From assembly GCA_017617615.1 (NCBI GenBank), contig JAFZVV010000021.1:1-28991 (forward strand): a stretch of DNA of 28,991 nt. Direction: 5' to 3'. The translations under genes were made by a program, and so were the position numbers. Every line of letters starts with the position of its first letter. Positions within the stretch are counted from its first letter, which is position 1. The notes beneath the pieces were generated by a model. The model searched no databases and had not been told where the DNA came from. It saw only the letters and a list, made by a program, of their open reading frames with translations. This DNA comes from Prevotella sp. GTDB lineage: Bacteria > Bacteroidota > Bacteroidia > Bacteroidales > Bacteroidaceae. This document shows positions 1 through 6,260 of this stretch, one piece after another.

Positions 1-141
1 AAGGGAGTGCGCTTCGCGCAGAAATCTCACAAATCGTTACAAATCAAGCAAATCACAAATAGAAAAAAGATTTGAATGATTTGCATAGATTTGAAAGATT
101 TCTCGCCGTAGGCGACTACCAATTAAATTTGACACACCCTC
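1..141 (+). mobile_element. Right part of a MITE-like dispersed repeat (copy 1)
   Basis: These 141 bases match 28367-28507 with only two substitutions and no gaps. The repeat holds an imperfect long palindrome built from AAATC/GATTT words, so it could fold into a large hairpin. It ends in TTTGACACACCCTC, which in the complete copy pairs with an inverted terminal sequence. The left end lies outside the window. Two near-identical copies followed by unrelated sequence (from 142 and from 28508) show it is dispersed and mobile or recently mobile. There is no coding capacity. Confidence 0.7.
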
Positions 142-263
142 CACAAAATACGAATGGGGACATTCGTGTAATTCGGTTAATTCGTGTTCGTTATAAGAGA
201 ATGAAAGATGGGAAAGTTCAGTCACTCTTCATCCCTTTCAAGAATAGCCCCGAATGGTTATAA
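142..263 (+). pseudogene. Possible 3' remnant of a gene cut by the repeat
   Basis: After the mobile repeat an open plus-strand frame continues to a stop at 261-263 and ends ...KVQSLFIPFKNSPEWL. A strong plus-strand terminator hairpin starts ten bases later, at 273. That spacing is what the end of a real gene looks like, and the upstream part could have been lost when the repeat inserted. I do not recognise the tail, and at about 40 codons it may be chance. Confidence 0.25.
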
Positions 264-506
264 ATGTTTTTTCCCCCAATGTCGTTGTGACATTGGGGGA
301 TATTTTTGACCATGGAGAATCGCCCCAATATTCAATAATGATGAGGGATTTGATTCATTAGTTGAACTGAAATAAAGACCTTCGTATTCATAATATGTAG
401 TAATCTGGTGGACACCTTCACCCTCAGTAATGTCCTTGTTGTCATTCCATGCTCCTCCAGCATAATAATACCAAATTGTTGGAGAAAATGCAAATAAACC
501 CCTTAT
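258..506 (-). pseudogene. Open minus-strand frame without a start; possible gene fragment
   Basis: Between 506 and 258 the minus strand is open for about 82 codons. It encodes a protein-like sequence rich in aromatic and acidic residues (for example YYYAGGAWNDNKD), with no ATG at its head and a stop just beyond at 507-509. The last third runs through the terminator hairpin at 273-299, which argues against real coding there. It may be the 3' end of a decayed small surface-protein gene. Apart from this, 264-509 holds nothing I recognise. Confidence 0.2.
273..308 (+). terminator. Rho-independent terminator (plus strand)
   Basis: A perfect 11-bp stem (CCCCCAATGTC at 273-283, GACATTGGGGG at 289-299) closes a 5-nt loop and is followed by ATATTTTTG. 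On the minus strand the stem would be followed by A residues, so it acts for plus-strand transcription arriving from the left. Confidence 0.7.
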
Positions 507-509
507 TCA

Positions 510-541
510 TTTGCATTTTTCGCTAATATCTGCTAATTTTG
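510..541 (+). promoter_or_regulatory. Bacteroidetes-type promoter
   Basis: TTTG at 510-513, 20 nt, then TAATTTTG at 534-541, matching the TTTG / TAnnTTTG consensus of the Bacteroidetes housekeeping sigma factor. Transcription should start near 548, so the in-frame TTG at 539 lies inside the promoter and cannot be the translation start of the next gene. Confidence 0.75.
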
Positions 542-625
542 CACACGAAAAAATCATTTACAAGAATGACATGTACATCTGTTCTTCTTGAAAATTCACT
601 AATAGACAAAATCAATAAAACTAAT

Positions 626-1519
626 ATGACCACAAAAACAAAATTACTGACTTTACTATTCCTGGCATTCCTCCCAACAGCCATGATGGCATATGACTGT
701 GAAGTGAATGCGCCTTCCGGCAGAAAAGCCACCTACGAGTTCAATAAAAATGTATCGTTTGTCGATGTGGTGGAGAACGGCAACCTGGAGGGAGAACCAT
801 CAAACAACTGGTCCAGTTTCTGGGTACTTGAATGGCGAACGATGGATGAACGGTTCTTTGGTCCTGCCAACATCGTGGTAGACCCGACCGATGCCGACAA
901 CCACTGTATCAAGGTCGTGGTGCGCAGCGAGGAAGAGGCAAGGGCGGCTGGAAATATGATGGCAGATAGCTATGGCAATTATGCAGCATGGGAAAGCGTG
1001 TTCTTCGTCCAGTCGAAGCAGAAATTCGAAAGCGACAAGGTGCTCCGGCTTACTATGCGCGTAAAGGCCGACAGGAGAGCGGTGATACAAACCCAGGCTC
1101 ACCGGACACCGGATGAATACAACTACTGGCGAATGTTTGGTGATATCGAAGTCACCGACACGTGGCAAACAGTGGTGAAGGAAGTAGTCCTCACTCCCGA
1201 CATGACTCAGGAAACCAATGGCGAAGGGATGCGTACCGTCGCTTTCTTATTGGCAACTGTCCCCGAAGGCAATGTCTTCTACTTCGATGACATCAAACTT
1301 GAGTATGAATCGACGATACTGAAGGGCGACTTGAACAGTGACGGGAAAGTGGACATCTACGATGTGACTGCACTCATCGACATCATCCTCTATGGCGACA
1401 CCACAGAGCCATATATCTACCCGCAATACGACCATGTGGCAGCCGACGTCAACGAAGACGATGGTATCAACATCTACGATGTAACCTTGCTCATCGACCT
1501 CATCCTGGAGAAGGAATGA
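626..1519 (+). CDS. Secreted galactose-binding-like domain protein with dockerin
   Basis: A 297-aa secreted protein. The start at 626 gives an N-terminal signal peptide (MTTKTKLLTLLFLAFLPTAMMA, cleavage near residue 22) and lies about 80 nt downstream of the promoter at 510-541. Residues about 40-225 form a beta-rich region whose pattern (V.NGNLEG...W, ending VFYFDDIKLEYE) is that of jelly-roll carbohydrate-binding modules of the CBM4/9/22 type. Residues 235-297 hold two dockerin-like calcium repeats, GDLNSDGKVDIYDVTALID and ADVNEDDGINIYDVTLLID, each with the D-x-N/D-x-D-G loop followed by a helix. No catalytic domain is visible, so it is probably a binding or scaffold-attached surface protein. 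The carbohydrate ligand is unknown. It is transcribed alone. Confidence 0.85.
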   Translation: MTTKTKLLTLLFLAFLPTAMMAYDCEVNAPSGRKATYEFNKNVSFVDVVENGNLEGEPSNNWSSFWVLEWRTMDERFFGPANIVVDPTDADNHCIKVVVRSEEEARAAGNMMADSYGNYAAWESVFFVQSKQKFESDKVLRLTMRVKADRRAVIQTQAHRTPDEYNYWRMFGDIEVTDTWQTVVKEVVLTPDMTQETNGEGMRTVAFLLATVPEGNVFYFDDIKLEYESTILKGDLNSDGKVDIYDVTALIDIILYGDTTEPYIYPQYDHVAADVNEDDGINIYDVTLLIDLILEKE

Positions 1520-1616
1520 CACCTCTTGGGGCACCTGCCTCTCTATGCTGCAACAGTGTTGCAGCAAAGGAGACAGACTAAAAAGAGGCTGGCATAAAAG
1601 AAGGCGAACACAAACA

Positions 1617-1648
1617 CCCCGTCAGAAATCCATCTGGCGGGGCTTTTT
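1617..1648 (+). terminator. Terminator overlapping the end of the repressor gene
   Basis: CCCCGTCAG (1617-1625) pairs with CTGGCGGGG (1634-1642, one G-T pair) and is followed by CTTTTTC. The U tract is on the plus strand, so it terminates the dockerin gene that ends at 1519. The convergent repressor gene has its stop codon (1622-1624) inside the stem. Confidence 0.65.
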
Positions 1649-2407
1649 CTTGATGACGTAATACAGATGGCGCACGTCGTTCTCGCTGATGGTGAAGTCG
1701 GCATACTCCGGCGACGGGTTCAGCGAGTGGAAGGTGAGCGTGCCCTGCTCCAGGTCCTGCGCGATGAGTTGTTTCAGCAGCACGCTCGACCCGAAGACCA
1801 CCACCCAGTAGGGGCGGTTCTCGAACCGGATATGGTCGCGCCAATGCACACGGTCGAGTTCACGCACGAGCACCTTGTCGCCAGCCTCGAAACTCTGTCG
1901 GCTGCCGGTGTCCATCGAGTCGCCACGCACCTCAAACGAGAGGTAGTTGCCCCGCGCCACATGGTCCACCTCATACGTCTCCTCGCCCCAGTCCTCGAAA
2001 TCAGGTTCCAGCGTATCACATTCGTTCACGAACTGCCCGTAGGCAGCGAAAGGCACATGGCGCACGGTCATGAAGAGGCGGTCGCCCTGTTTGTAGAACC
2101 TTGCGCCGTTCGTGTTCTCAGTATAGTACTCCATGTCATCGTCGTCGGGAACGAGTTCCATCCTTCCCGCGCCGGTGCGCAACATGTTCCCTTCGCCCGT
2201 CCTTATCCATTCGGCATTGACACGACCGTCGAGCGTCACGAGGCGGTTGAGGAACTTGTCGCTCAGCGGCACATGGCCGTTGATGATCTGCGAGAGCGAT
2301 GAAGGGGTATAGCCCAACTGCTTCGCCAGTTCACGCTGCGACGAAGCCTCACCATTGGCGATGAGCCACGCCACCACTTGTTTCAGTCGTTCACAGGTGC
2401 TGTTCAT
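1622..2407 (-). CDS. S24/LexA-type phage-like repressor
   Basis: A 261-aa protein. The N-terminal half holds a Cro/CI-type helix-turn-helix (about residues 22-45, SQRELAKQLGYTPSSLSQII). The C-terminal half is a LexA/S24 peptidase domain: FEVRGDSMD carries the nucleophile Ser164, and SSVLLKQL carries the general base Lys212. Such proteins bind operators as dimers and cleave themselves when RecA is activated by DNA damage. The usual Ala-Gly cleavage dipeptide is not obvious; the linker reads VPFAAYGQF (118-126). It is divergent from the operon starting at 2603 and shares a 195-bp control region with it, the classic layout of a phage immunity switch. It could also be a host stress regulator that has been kept. 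The call as an S24 HTH protein is firm; its targets are inferred. Confidence 0.9.
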   Translation of the reverse strand: MNSTCERLKQVVAWLIANGEASSQRELAKQLGYTPSSLSQIINGHVPLSDKFLNRLVTLDGRVNAEWIRTGEGNMLRTGAGRMELVPDDDDMEYYTENTNGARFYKQGDRLFMTVRHVPFAAYGQFVNECDTLEPDFEDWGEETYEVDHVARGNYLSFEVRGDSMDTGSRQSFEAGDKVLVRELDRVHWRDHIRFENRPYWVVVFGSSVLLKQLIAQDLEQGTLTFHSLNPSPEYADFTISENDVRHLYYVIKKKPRQMDF

Positions 2408-2602
2408 TGTCGCAAGTCCTTATTTGTTAAATATTTGTTAAAATATAAATTTTCTATGGTATTTTTGCCATTTGTGTTTATATTTGCAGTCGAAAATATA
2501 AACAAATTACCAACCAATAACGATTTCTGTGCAAAAATAAGGATAATATTTCAAATAAGCAAACAAAAATATAAATATTTTATATTAATCATTAGATTAG
2601 CA
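2408..2602. promoter_or_regulatory. Divergent control region with back-to-back promoters and operator-like repeats
   Basis: For the repressor (minus) there is TTTG at 2563-2560, 20 nt, then TATTTTTG at 2539-2532, a full Bacteroidetes promoter with a leader of about 118 nt. For the plus operon there is TTTG at 2434-2437, 22 nt, then TATTTTTG at 2460-2467. A second plus -7 match, TATATTTG, lies at 2479-2486. Two direct copies of TATTTGTTAA (2421-2430 and 2432-2441) start 11 nt apart, about one helical turn. They overlap the plus -33 element and sit in the repressor leader, so they are good candidate operators. Confidence 0.6.
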
Positions 2603-2887
2603 ATGAAAATATACACTTTCTTACTAAAAGCCCCAAGGGCATTAAAGACCTTAAAGTCTTTAAAGACCCTAAAACCCCTAAAGACCTTAAAGACCCTAAG
2701 GACCTTCCTGTTTGGCCAGCGCTGCTATGCCGTCATCGTCGGCGAGCGGGGCAGCGACCGCTACGACATCGCCTCGCAGATACATTTCAGCAAGGCATCA
2801 GCCAGGGCGCACCGCTGCCGCATCGAGCAGACGCGCACCTACGTCTACATCACCACCGTGACATTCAGATGGAGGACACGGCGATGA
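2603..2887 (+). CDS. Small protein of unknown function with an encoded Leu-Lys-Thr repeat
   Basis: A 94-aa frame starting at the first downstream ATG after the plus promoters. Residues about 15-34 are a run of LKT/LKS/LKP triplets produced by a 9-bp DNA tandem repeat. The rest (FGQRCYAVIVGERGSDRYD, then a basic tail) looks like ordinary protein and has the base composition of the neighbouring genes. Its stop overlaps the next start (ATGA at 2884-2887), so the two are translationally coupled. The true start may lie downstream of the repeat at a non-ATG codon, because the repeat matches non-coding spacer repeats elsewhere. I do not recognise the family. Its position as first gene of the operon with the nozzle-like protein suggests a phage structural accessory role, which is a guess. 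Confidence 0.55.
   Translation: MKIYTFLLKAPRALKTLKSLKTLKPLKTLKTLRTFLFGQRCYAVIVGERGSDRYDIASQIHFSKASARAHRCRIEQTRTYVYITTVTFRWRTRR
2642..2705. repeat. 9-bp minisatellite (TTAAAGACC type)
   Basis: About seven degenerate copies of a 9-bp unit (TTAAAGACC, CTAAAGACC, CTAAGGACC). A shorter array of the same family lies at 8312-8348 in a non-coding spacer. Here the period is a multiple of three, so the array stays open in the reading frame of the small gene over it. Confidence 0.75.
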
Positions 2888-3294
2888 TCAGGAAACTCCT
2901 CACTGTCACCCGCCGCGGCGACATCACCTTCCATGCCAGTGGCCGCATCGACATCACCGCACATGTGGCGGATGCCCTCCACCTGCACCGTGGCGACGTG
3001 CTCAACATCGCCACCACCGACAGCACACCCGCCGAACACTACCTCTATGTGGCACGCCGTGCCGACGACGCCATCGGGTGCCATGCCTGCACCTGCAAGC
3101 CCGCGAAAGGCAACGGCCATTACTTCCGCGCCCACTGCCAGCGCCTTTCGCGGCATGTCCTCGACATGTGCCATGCCGACCGCCGCGCCACCCTCTGCGT
3201 GGGTGCCACCACACACATCGACGGCCTGGGGACCGCACTGCCCCTCATCACCGCACCATTCCAACACCCCGTCTTTATTGACCCACAACCATGA
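2884..3294 (+). CDS. Hypothetical protein upstream of the nozzle-like gene
   Basis: A 136-aa protein, MIRKLLTVTRRGDITFHASGRIDIT onward. The start at 2884 is chosen because it forms an ATGA overlap with the preceding stop and has GGAGGA seven bases upstream, a rare strong Shine-Dalgarno for this kind of genome. The N-terminal half (GRIDITAHVADALHLHRGDVL) is a short beta-helix-beta pattern loosely like a swapped-hairpin domain. A Cys/His-containing stretch follows (GCHACTC, residues about 65-71, then CHADRRATLCVG). No signal peptide or membrane segment. It is tightly packed between two operon partners, with a 12-nt gap to the 923-aa gene. I cannot assign a family. A small connector or tail component is possible from context only. 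Confidence 0.75.
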   Translation: MIRKLLTVTRRGDITFHASGRIDITAHVADALHLHRGDVLNIATTDSTPAEHYLYVARRADDAIGCHACTCKPAKGNGHYFRAHCQRLSRHVLDMCHADRRATLCVGATTHIDGLGTALPLITAPFQHPVFIDPQP

Positions 3295-3306
3295 AACGCA
3301 AAAGCC

Positions 3307-6078
3307 ATGAGAAAACACATTACCTTCAACGGAATGAGCAGCTGTCCCACCGACCATGAGGTGGGCGACGGCGACAGCGCCTTGCTGCTCAACCTCATCG
3401 CCGAGGACGGTGCGCTGCGCCCCATCGCGCCACGCCTGCAACCCATCGGCACCACACCCGGCGGCTGTCAACTCGCCGCCATCCATCCCGGCAACGGCTA
3501 CCGGCACCTCATCCTACGCATGCCCTCCGACGGTACAACACACACCTACGCCTGGACCAATGCCGAAGCACCCCTCATCCTCCATCCACTCTGCGCGGGA
3601 ACCGAACCTGTAAATGCCTTCGCCGCCGTGGGCGACACCCTATGTATGGCAGGCGACAGCGACACACGCTATGCCCTGTGGGATGCTGCCACCGACGACT
3701 ATGTGGTCATCACCACCGACGACCTGCTCTACGACATCACGCTGACACAGGACTACCAACAACGCTGCGACATCACGCTGCCCATCACCCCTACCCTCAC
3801 CTCGTGGCTCGACAGCCCCACGACGGTGCTCGACGGCAAGCAGCGACTGGCGGAGAGGATGTTCCCCGACTTCTACGCCACCGACGATGCCTATGCCACC
3901 GGCGCAACGATGGTGGCGGCGATGATGGCATCGGCAGCCGACCACCGGGCGGCTCTTCTGGGGCAAGGGACACACCACAACGTGCGCTTCGGTGTCGCCG
4001 CGCTCCGCCTTGCCGACGGCAGTCACATACTCTGCTCCAACATCTTCGCCCTACTGCCCGCCGCGCTGCCCCACACCATCACCGCCGACCGCGAGGAAGG
4101 CACGTTGCACGCCACCACCTACATGCACCGCCACACCATCACCGTAAGCATGCGCCAGAGCGAGAAAGCCAGCAAGGTAGTCACTGGCATCGACATCTTC
4201 CTCACCCGTGAACTGACGATGCTCGACGTACGGCAGGCAGCTACCATCGTCAGCGACATGGAAGGACGCACCACTGCCCTCACCTTCGCACAGAAAGGAA
4301 GGCAAGCAGTAGCCGACACCTTCGACAGCCTGACATTCTACAAGGCGATGACGATAGGCAACACCCAGTGGGGCACACCCCTCCTCGTGACACAGACCAC
4401 TGCCGGCAGCGAGGCCATCGACCTCGGCGACATGCGGCGGTGGGGCATCGGTGCAAGGGTGGCAAGCACCCACGATGGTCGTCTCAGCACCGCCTCCGTT
4501 GCACGACGCCTGCGGTCGCCCTTCGCCATCGGACTCACCTACCGTTACCACACCCTCGATGCTGCCGCACGCCTCGCCCTCGACCCTACGCAACGCGATG
4601 CCGCCCTCGAGGCCGAGTGCATAGCAGGGAGCCGTCCCGACTTGGCAGACAATGCCCTCGCGCAGCGCTGCGACGTCGTGATAGGCGCGAAGACCACTCA
4701 TCCCGCCCTGCCCGAGATATGGTGGTGCACAGAGATGCAGTATCCCATCCCGGGCATGATGATGGTGGCGGCCGACAACATCACACAACTCACCTACCAC
4801 ATACGGCTTACCACCTCGGGCGGCACACGCTACTTCACCACCACACAACACCTCGAACCGCTCAGGCATAAAGGCATGGCGCTGAGCGTCCATACTGCCA
4901 GCGGACAGACACACCGCGTGGAACGCGACGCCCTGCACAGCCTGCTGCTGCAACAGGCGGCAGTGCTCGGCTATGACGATGCCACCGGCGACTACCACAA
5001 CACATTCATGCTTTGGCAGCAAACCACCGCAGAGGAATGGGAGGCACAGGCGCAGAAGGCGAGGACGGCATGGGTGATGCCACGCGACACGTCGCTCATC
5101 CTCACCTCGGCGAAAGGCAATCCCTTCGTTTTCCCGGCATCAGTACACGTGGGCGACGGCGAGGTGACACAACTGGTGTCGAACACACGGCGCACTGCCG
5201 ACGGCCTCTTCGGCGACGGACAGTATTATGCCTTCACCACACGGGGGATATGGGTGATGCGCCTCTCCAAGGAACGGTGGCAGGCACAACAGACCGTCAC
5301 GCGCGACGGCGTGCCCACCGGGGCACACGTCACCGCCACCGACGATGCCGTGGTCTACCCCACCCTGCGCGGACTGATGATGGTGAAGGGGTCGGTGAGC
5401 ACCTGCCTCTCCGACGCGCTACTCGGCGAGCCCTTCAATACCACCGTGCTGCCATACTTCTCTCGGATGATGGACACCGAGCCTTCCCTGGCAGGTGTCA
5501 CCACCCTTCTCCCTTCGCCCGTCAGGACATTCATCCCCCACGCCCATATCCTCTATGATGCTACACACCACCGCCTGTGGCTCCATCACCCCGACTATCC
5601 CGTCGCCCTGGTCTACTCGCTCAGGAGCAAGCAATGGGGCGCTGCCGCAACACGGTTCGACAGTTGCATCAGCGACAGTGACACCACATGGGTGCTGCAT
5701 ACAGCGGACGGCATACAACAGTTGGCAACGGTCGACTATGGCGGGGAGGTACACCAACGGCAAGGTGTGATGGTGTGTAGCCGTCCCCTCGCGCTGTCGC
5801 TGCGCCATGTGCCCAAAACGGCGCTGAGGGTGATGGTGCGCGGCCTGTTCTGTCACCAAGGTACCTGTGGCAGTCGTGTGGGGGTGGTCCTCTACGGCAG
5901 CGATGACCTGGCACGATGGCATTACATCAGCAGCAGCGTAAACCAGTATCTGCGCTTCCGCAGCGGGAAGCCATACAAGTGGTTCCGCGTCGTGGCGATA
6001 GGACAACTCCTTCCCGGCGAGAGCATTGAGGGGGTGAGCATGGAATTCGCCAAGCGCCTTGACAACAAAATAAGATAA
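3307..6078 (+). CDS. Large protein resembling podovirus tail hub/nozzle
   Basis: A 923-aa cytosolic protein with no signal peptide or membrane segment, beta-rich throughout. The N-terminus (FNGMSSCPTDHEVGDGDS...LRPIAP, then PGNGYRHLILRMP and AFAAVGDTLCMAG) reads like repeated propeller blades. Residues about 615-700 carry a pattern seen in P22 gp10 / T7 gp12-type proteins, which ring the portal exit: YYAFTTRGIWVM, then QQTVTRDGVPTGAHVTATDD, then VVYPTLRGLMMVKG. The C-terminus has another beta domain with YSLRSKQWGAAATRF. Length is within the range of such nozzle proteins. It ends an operon next to an S24 repressor, while capsid genes lie 12 kb away on the other strand. The tail assignment is inferred from pattern, not from a search. 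A non-phage beta-propeller protein remains possible. Confidence 0.6.
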   Translation: MRKHITFNGMSSCPTDHEVGDGDSALLLNLIAEDGALRPIAPRLQPIGTTPGGCQLAAIHPGNGYRHLILRMPSDGTTHTYAWTNAEAPLILHPLCAGTEPVNAFAAVGDTLCMAGDSDTRYALWDAATDDYVVITTDDLLYDITLTQDYQQRCDITLPITPTLTSWLDSPTTVLDGKQRLAERMFPDFYATDDAYATGATMVAAMMASAADHRAALLGQGTHHNVRFGVAALRLADGSHILCSNIFALLPAALPHTITADREEGTLHATTYMHRHTITVSMRQSEKASKVVTGIDIFLTRELTMLDVRQAATIVSDMEGRTTALTFAQKGRQAVADTFDSLTFYKAMTIGNTQWGTPLLVTQTTAGSEAIDLGDMRRWGIGARVASTHDGRLSTASVARRLRSPFAIGLTYRYHTLDAAARLALDPTQRDAALEAECIAGSRPDLADNALAQRCDVVIGAKTTHPALPEIWWCTEMQYPIPGMMMVAADNITQLTYHIRLTTSGGTRYFTTTQHLEPLRHKGMALSVHTASGQTHRVERDALHSLLLQQAAVLGYDDATGDYHNTFMLWQQTTAEEWEAQAQKARTAWVMPRDTSLILTSAKGNPFVFPASVHVGDGEVTQLVSNTRRTADGLFGDGQYYAFTTRGIWVMRLSKERWQAQQTVTRDGVPTGAHVTATDDAVVYPTLRGLMMVKGSVSTCLSDALLGEPFNTTVLPYFSRMMDTEPSLAGVTTLLPSPVRTFIPHAHILYDATHHRLWLHHPDYPVALVYSLRSKQWGAAATRFDSCISDSDTTWVLHTADGIQQLATVDYGGEVHQRQGVMVCSRPLALSLRHVPKTALRVMVRGLFCHQGTCGSRVGVVLYGSDDLARWHYISSSVNQYLRFRSGKPYKWFRVVAIGQLLPGESIEGVSMEFAKRLDNKIR

Positions 6079-6097
6079 ACCCGATTGGAAACGCACA

Positions 6098-6170
6098 TAA
6101 TGCCCATAACGCGCGAGATGGGCATTGTGGGCATTATGGGCATTGTGGGCATTATGGGCATTGTGCCCAT
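6098..6170. repeat. 9-bp GGGCATTRT minisatellite and hairpin
   Basis: Five 9-bp units alternate GGGCATTGT and GGGCATTAT (6120-6164). AATGCCCAT (6099-6107) just upstream can pair with ATGGGCATT (6118-6126) as a hairpin. It sits in the spacer after the 923-aa gene. It could weakly terminate transcription, but no U tract follows the stem. Confidence 0.75.
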
Positions 6171-6217
6171 ATTTCAAAAAAATCCCCCCAAGCATCCCCT
6201 AATCCAAAAAAAAGCAC

Positions 6218-6225
6218 TATCTTTG
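6218..6225 (+). promoter_or_regulatory. -7 promoter element of the alpha-glucuronidase gene
   Basis: TATCTTTG matches TAnnTTTG 36 nt upstream of the start codon. No clear TTTG lies about 20 nt further upstream, so the promoter may be weak or need an activator, as is common for glycan genes. Confidence 0.55.
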
Positions 6226-6260
6226 AGGCAAAAATCGGAACTAACCTCAAAACAACAACA

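Noticed and set aside
539..625. Longer N-terminus of the dockerin protein starting at TTG 539
   Set aside because: The TTG is part of the -7 promoter element, and the start at 626 gives a clean signal peptide.
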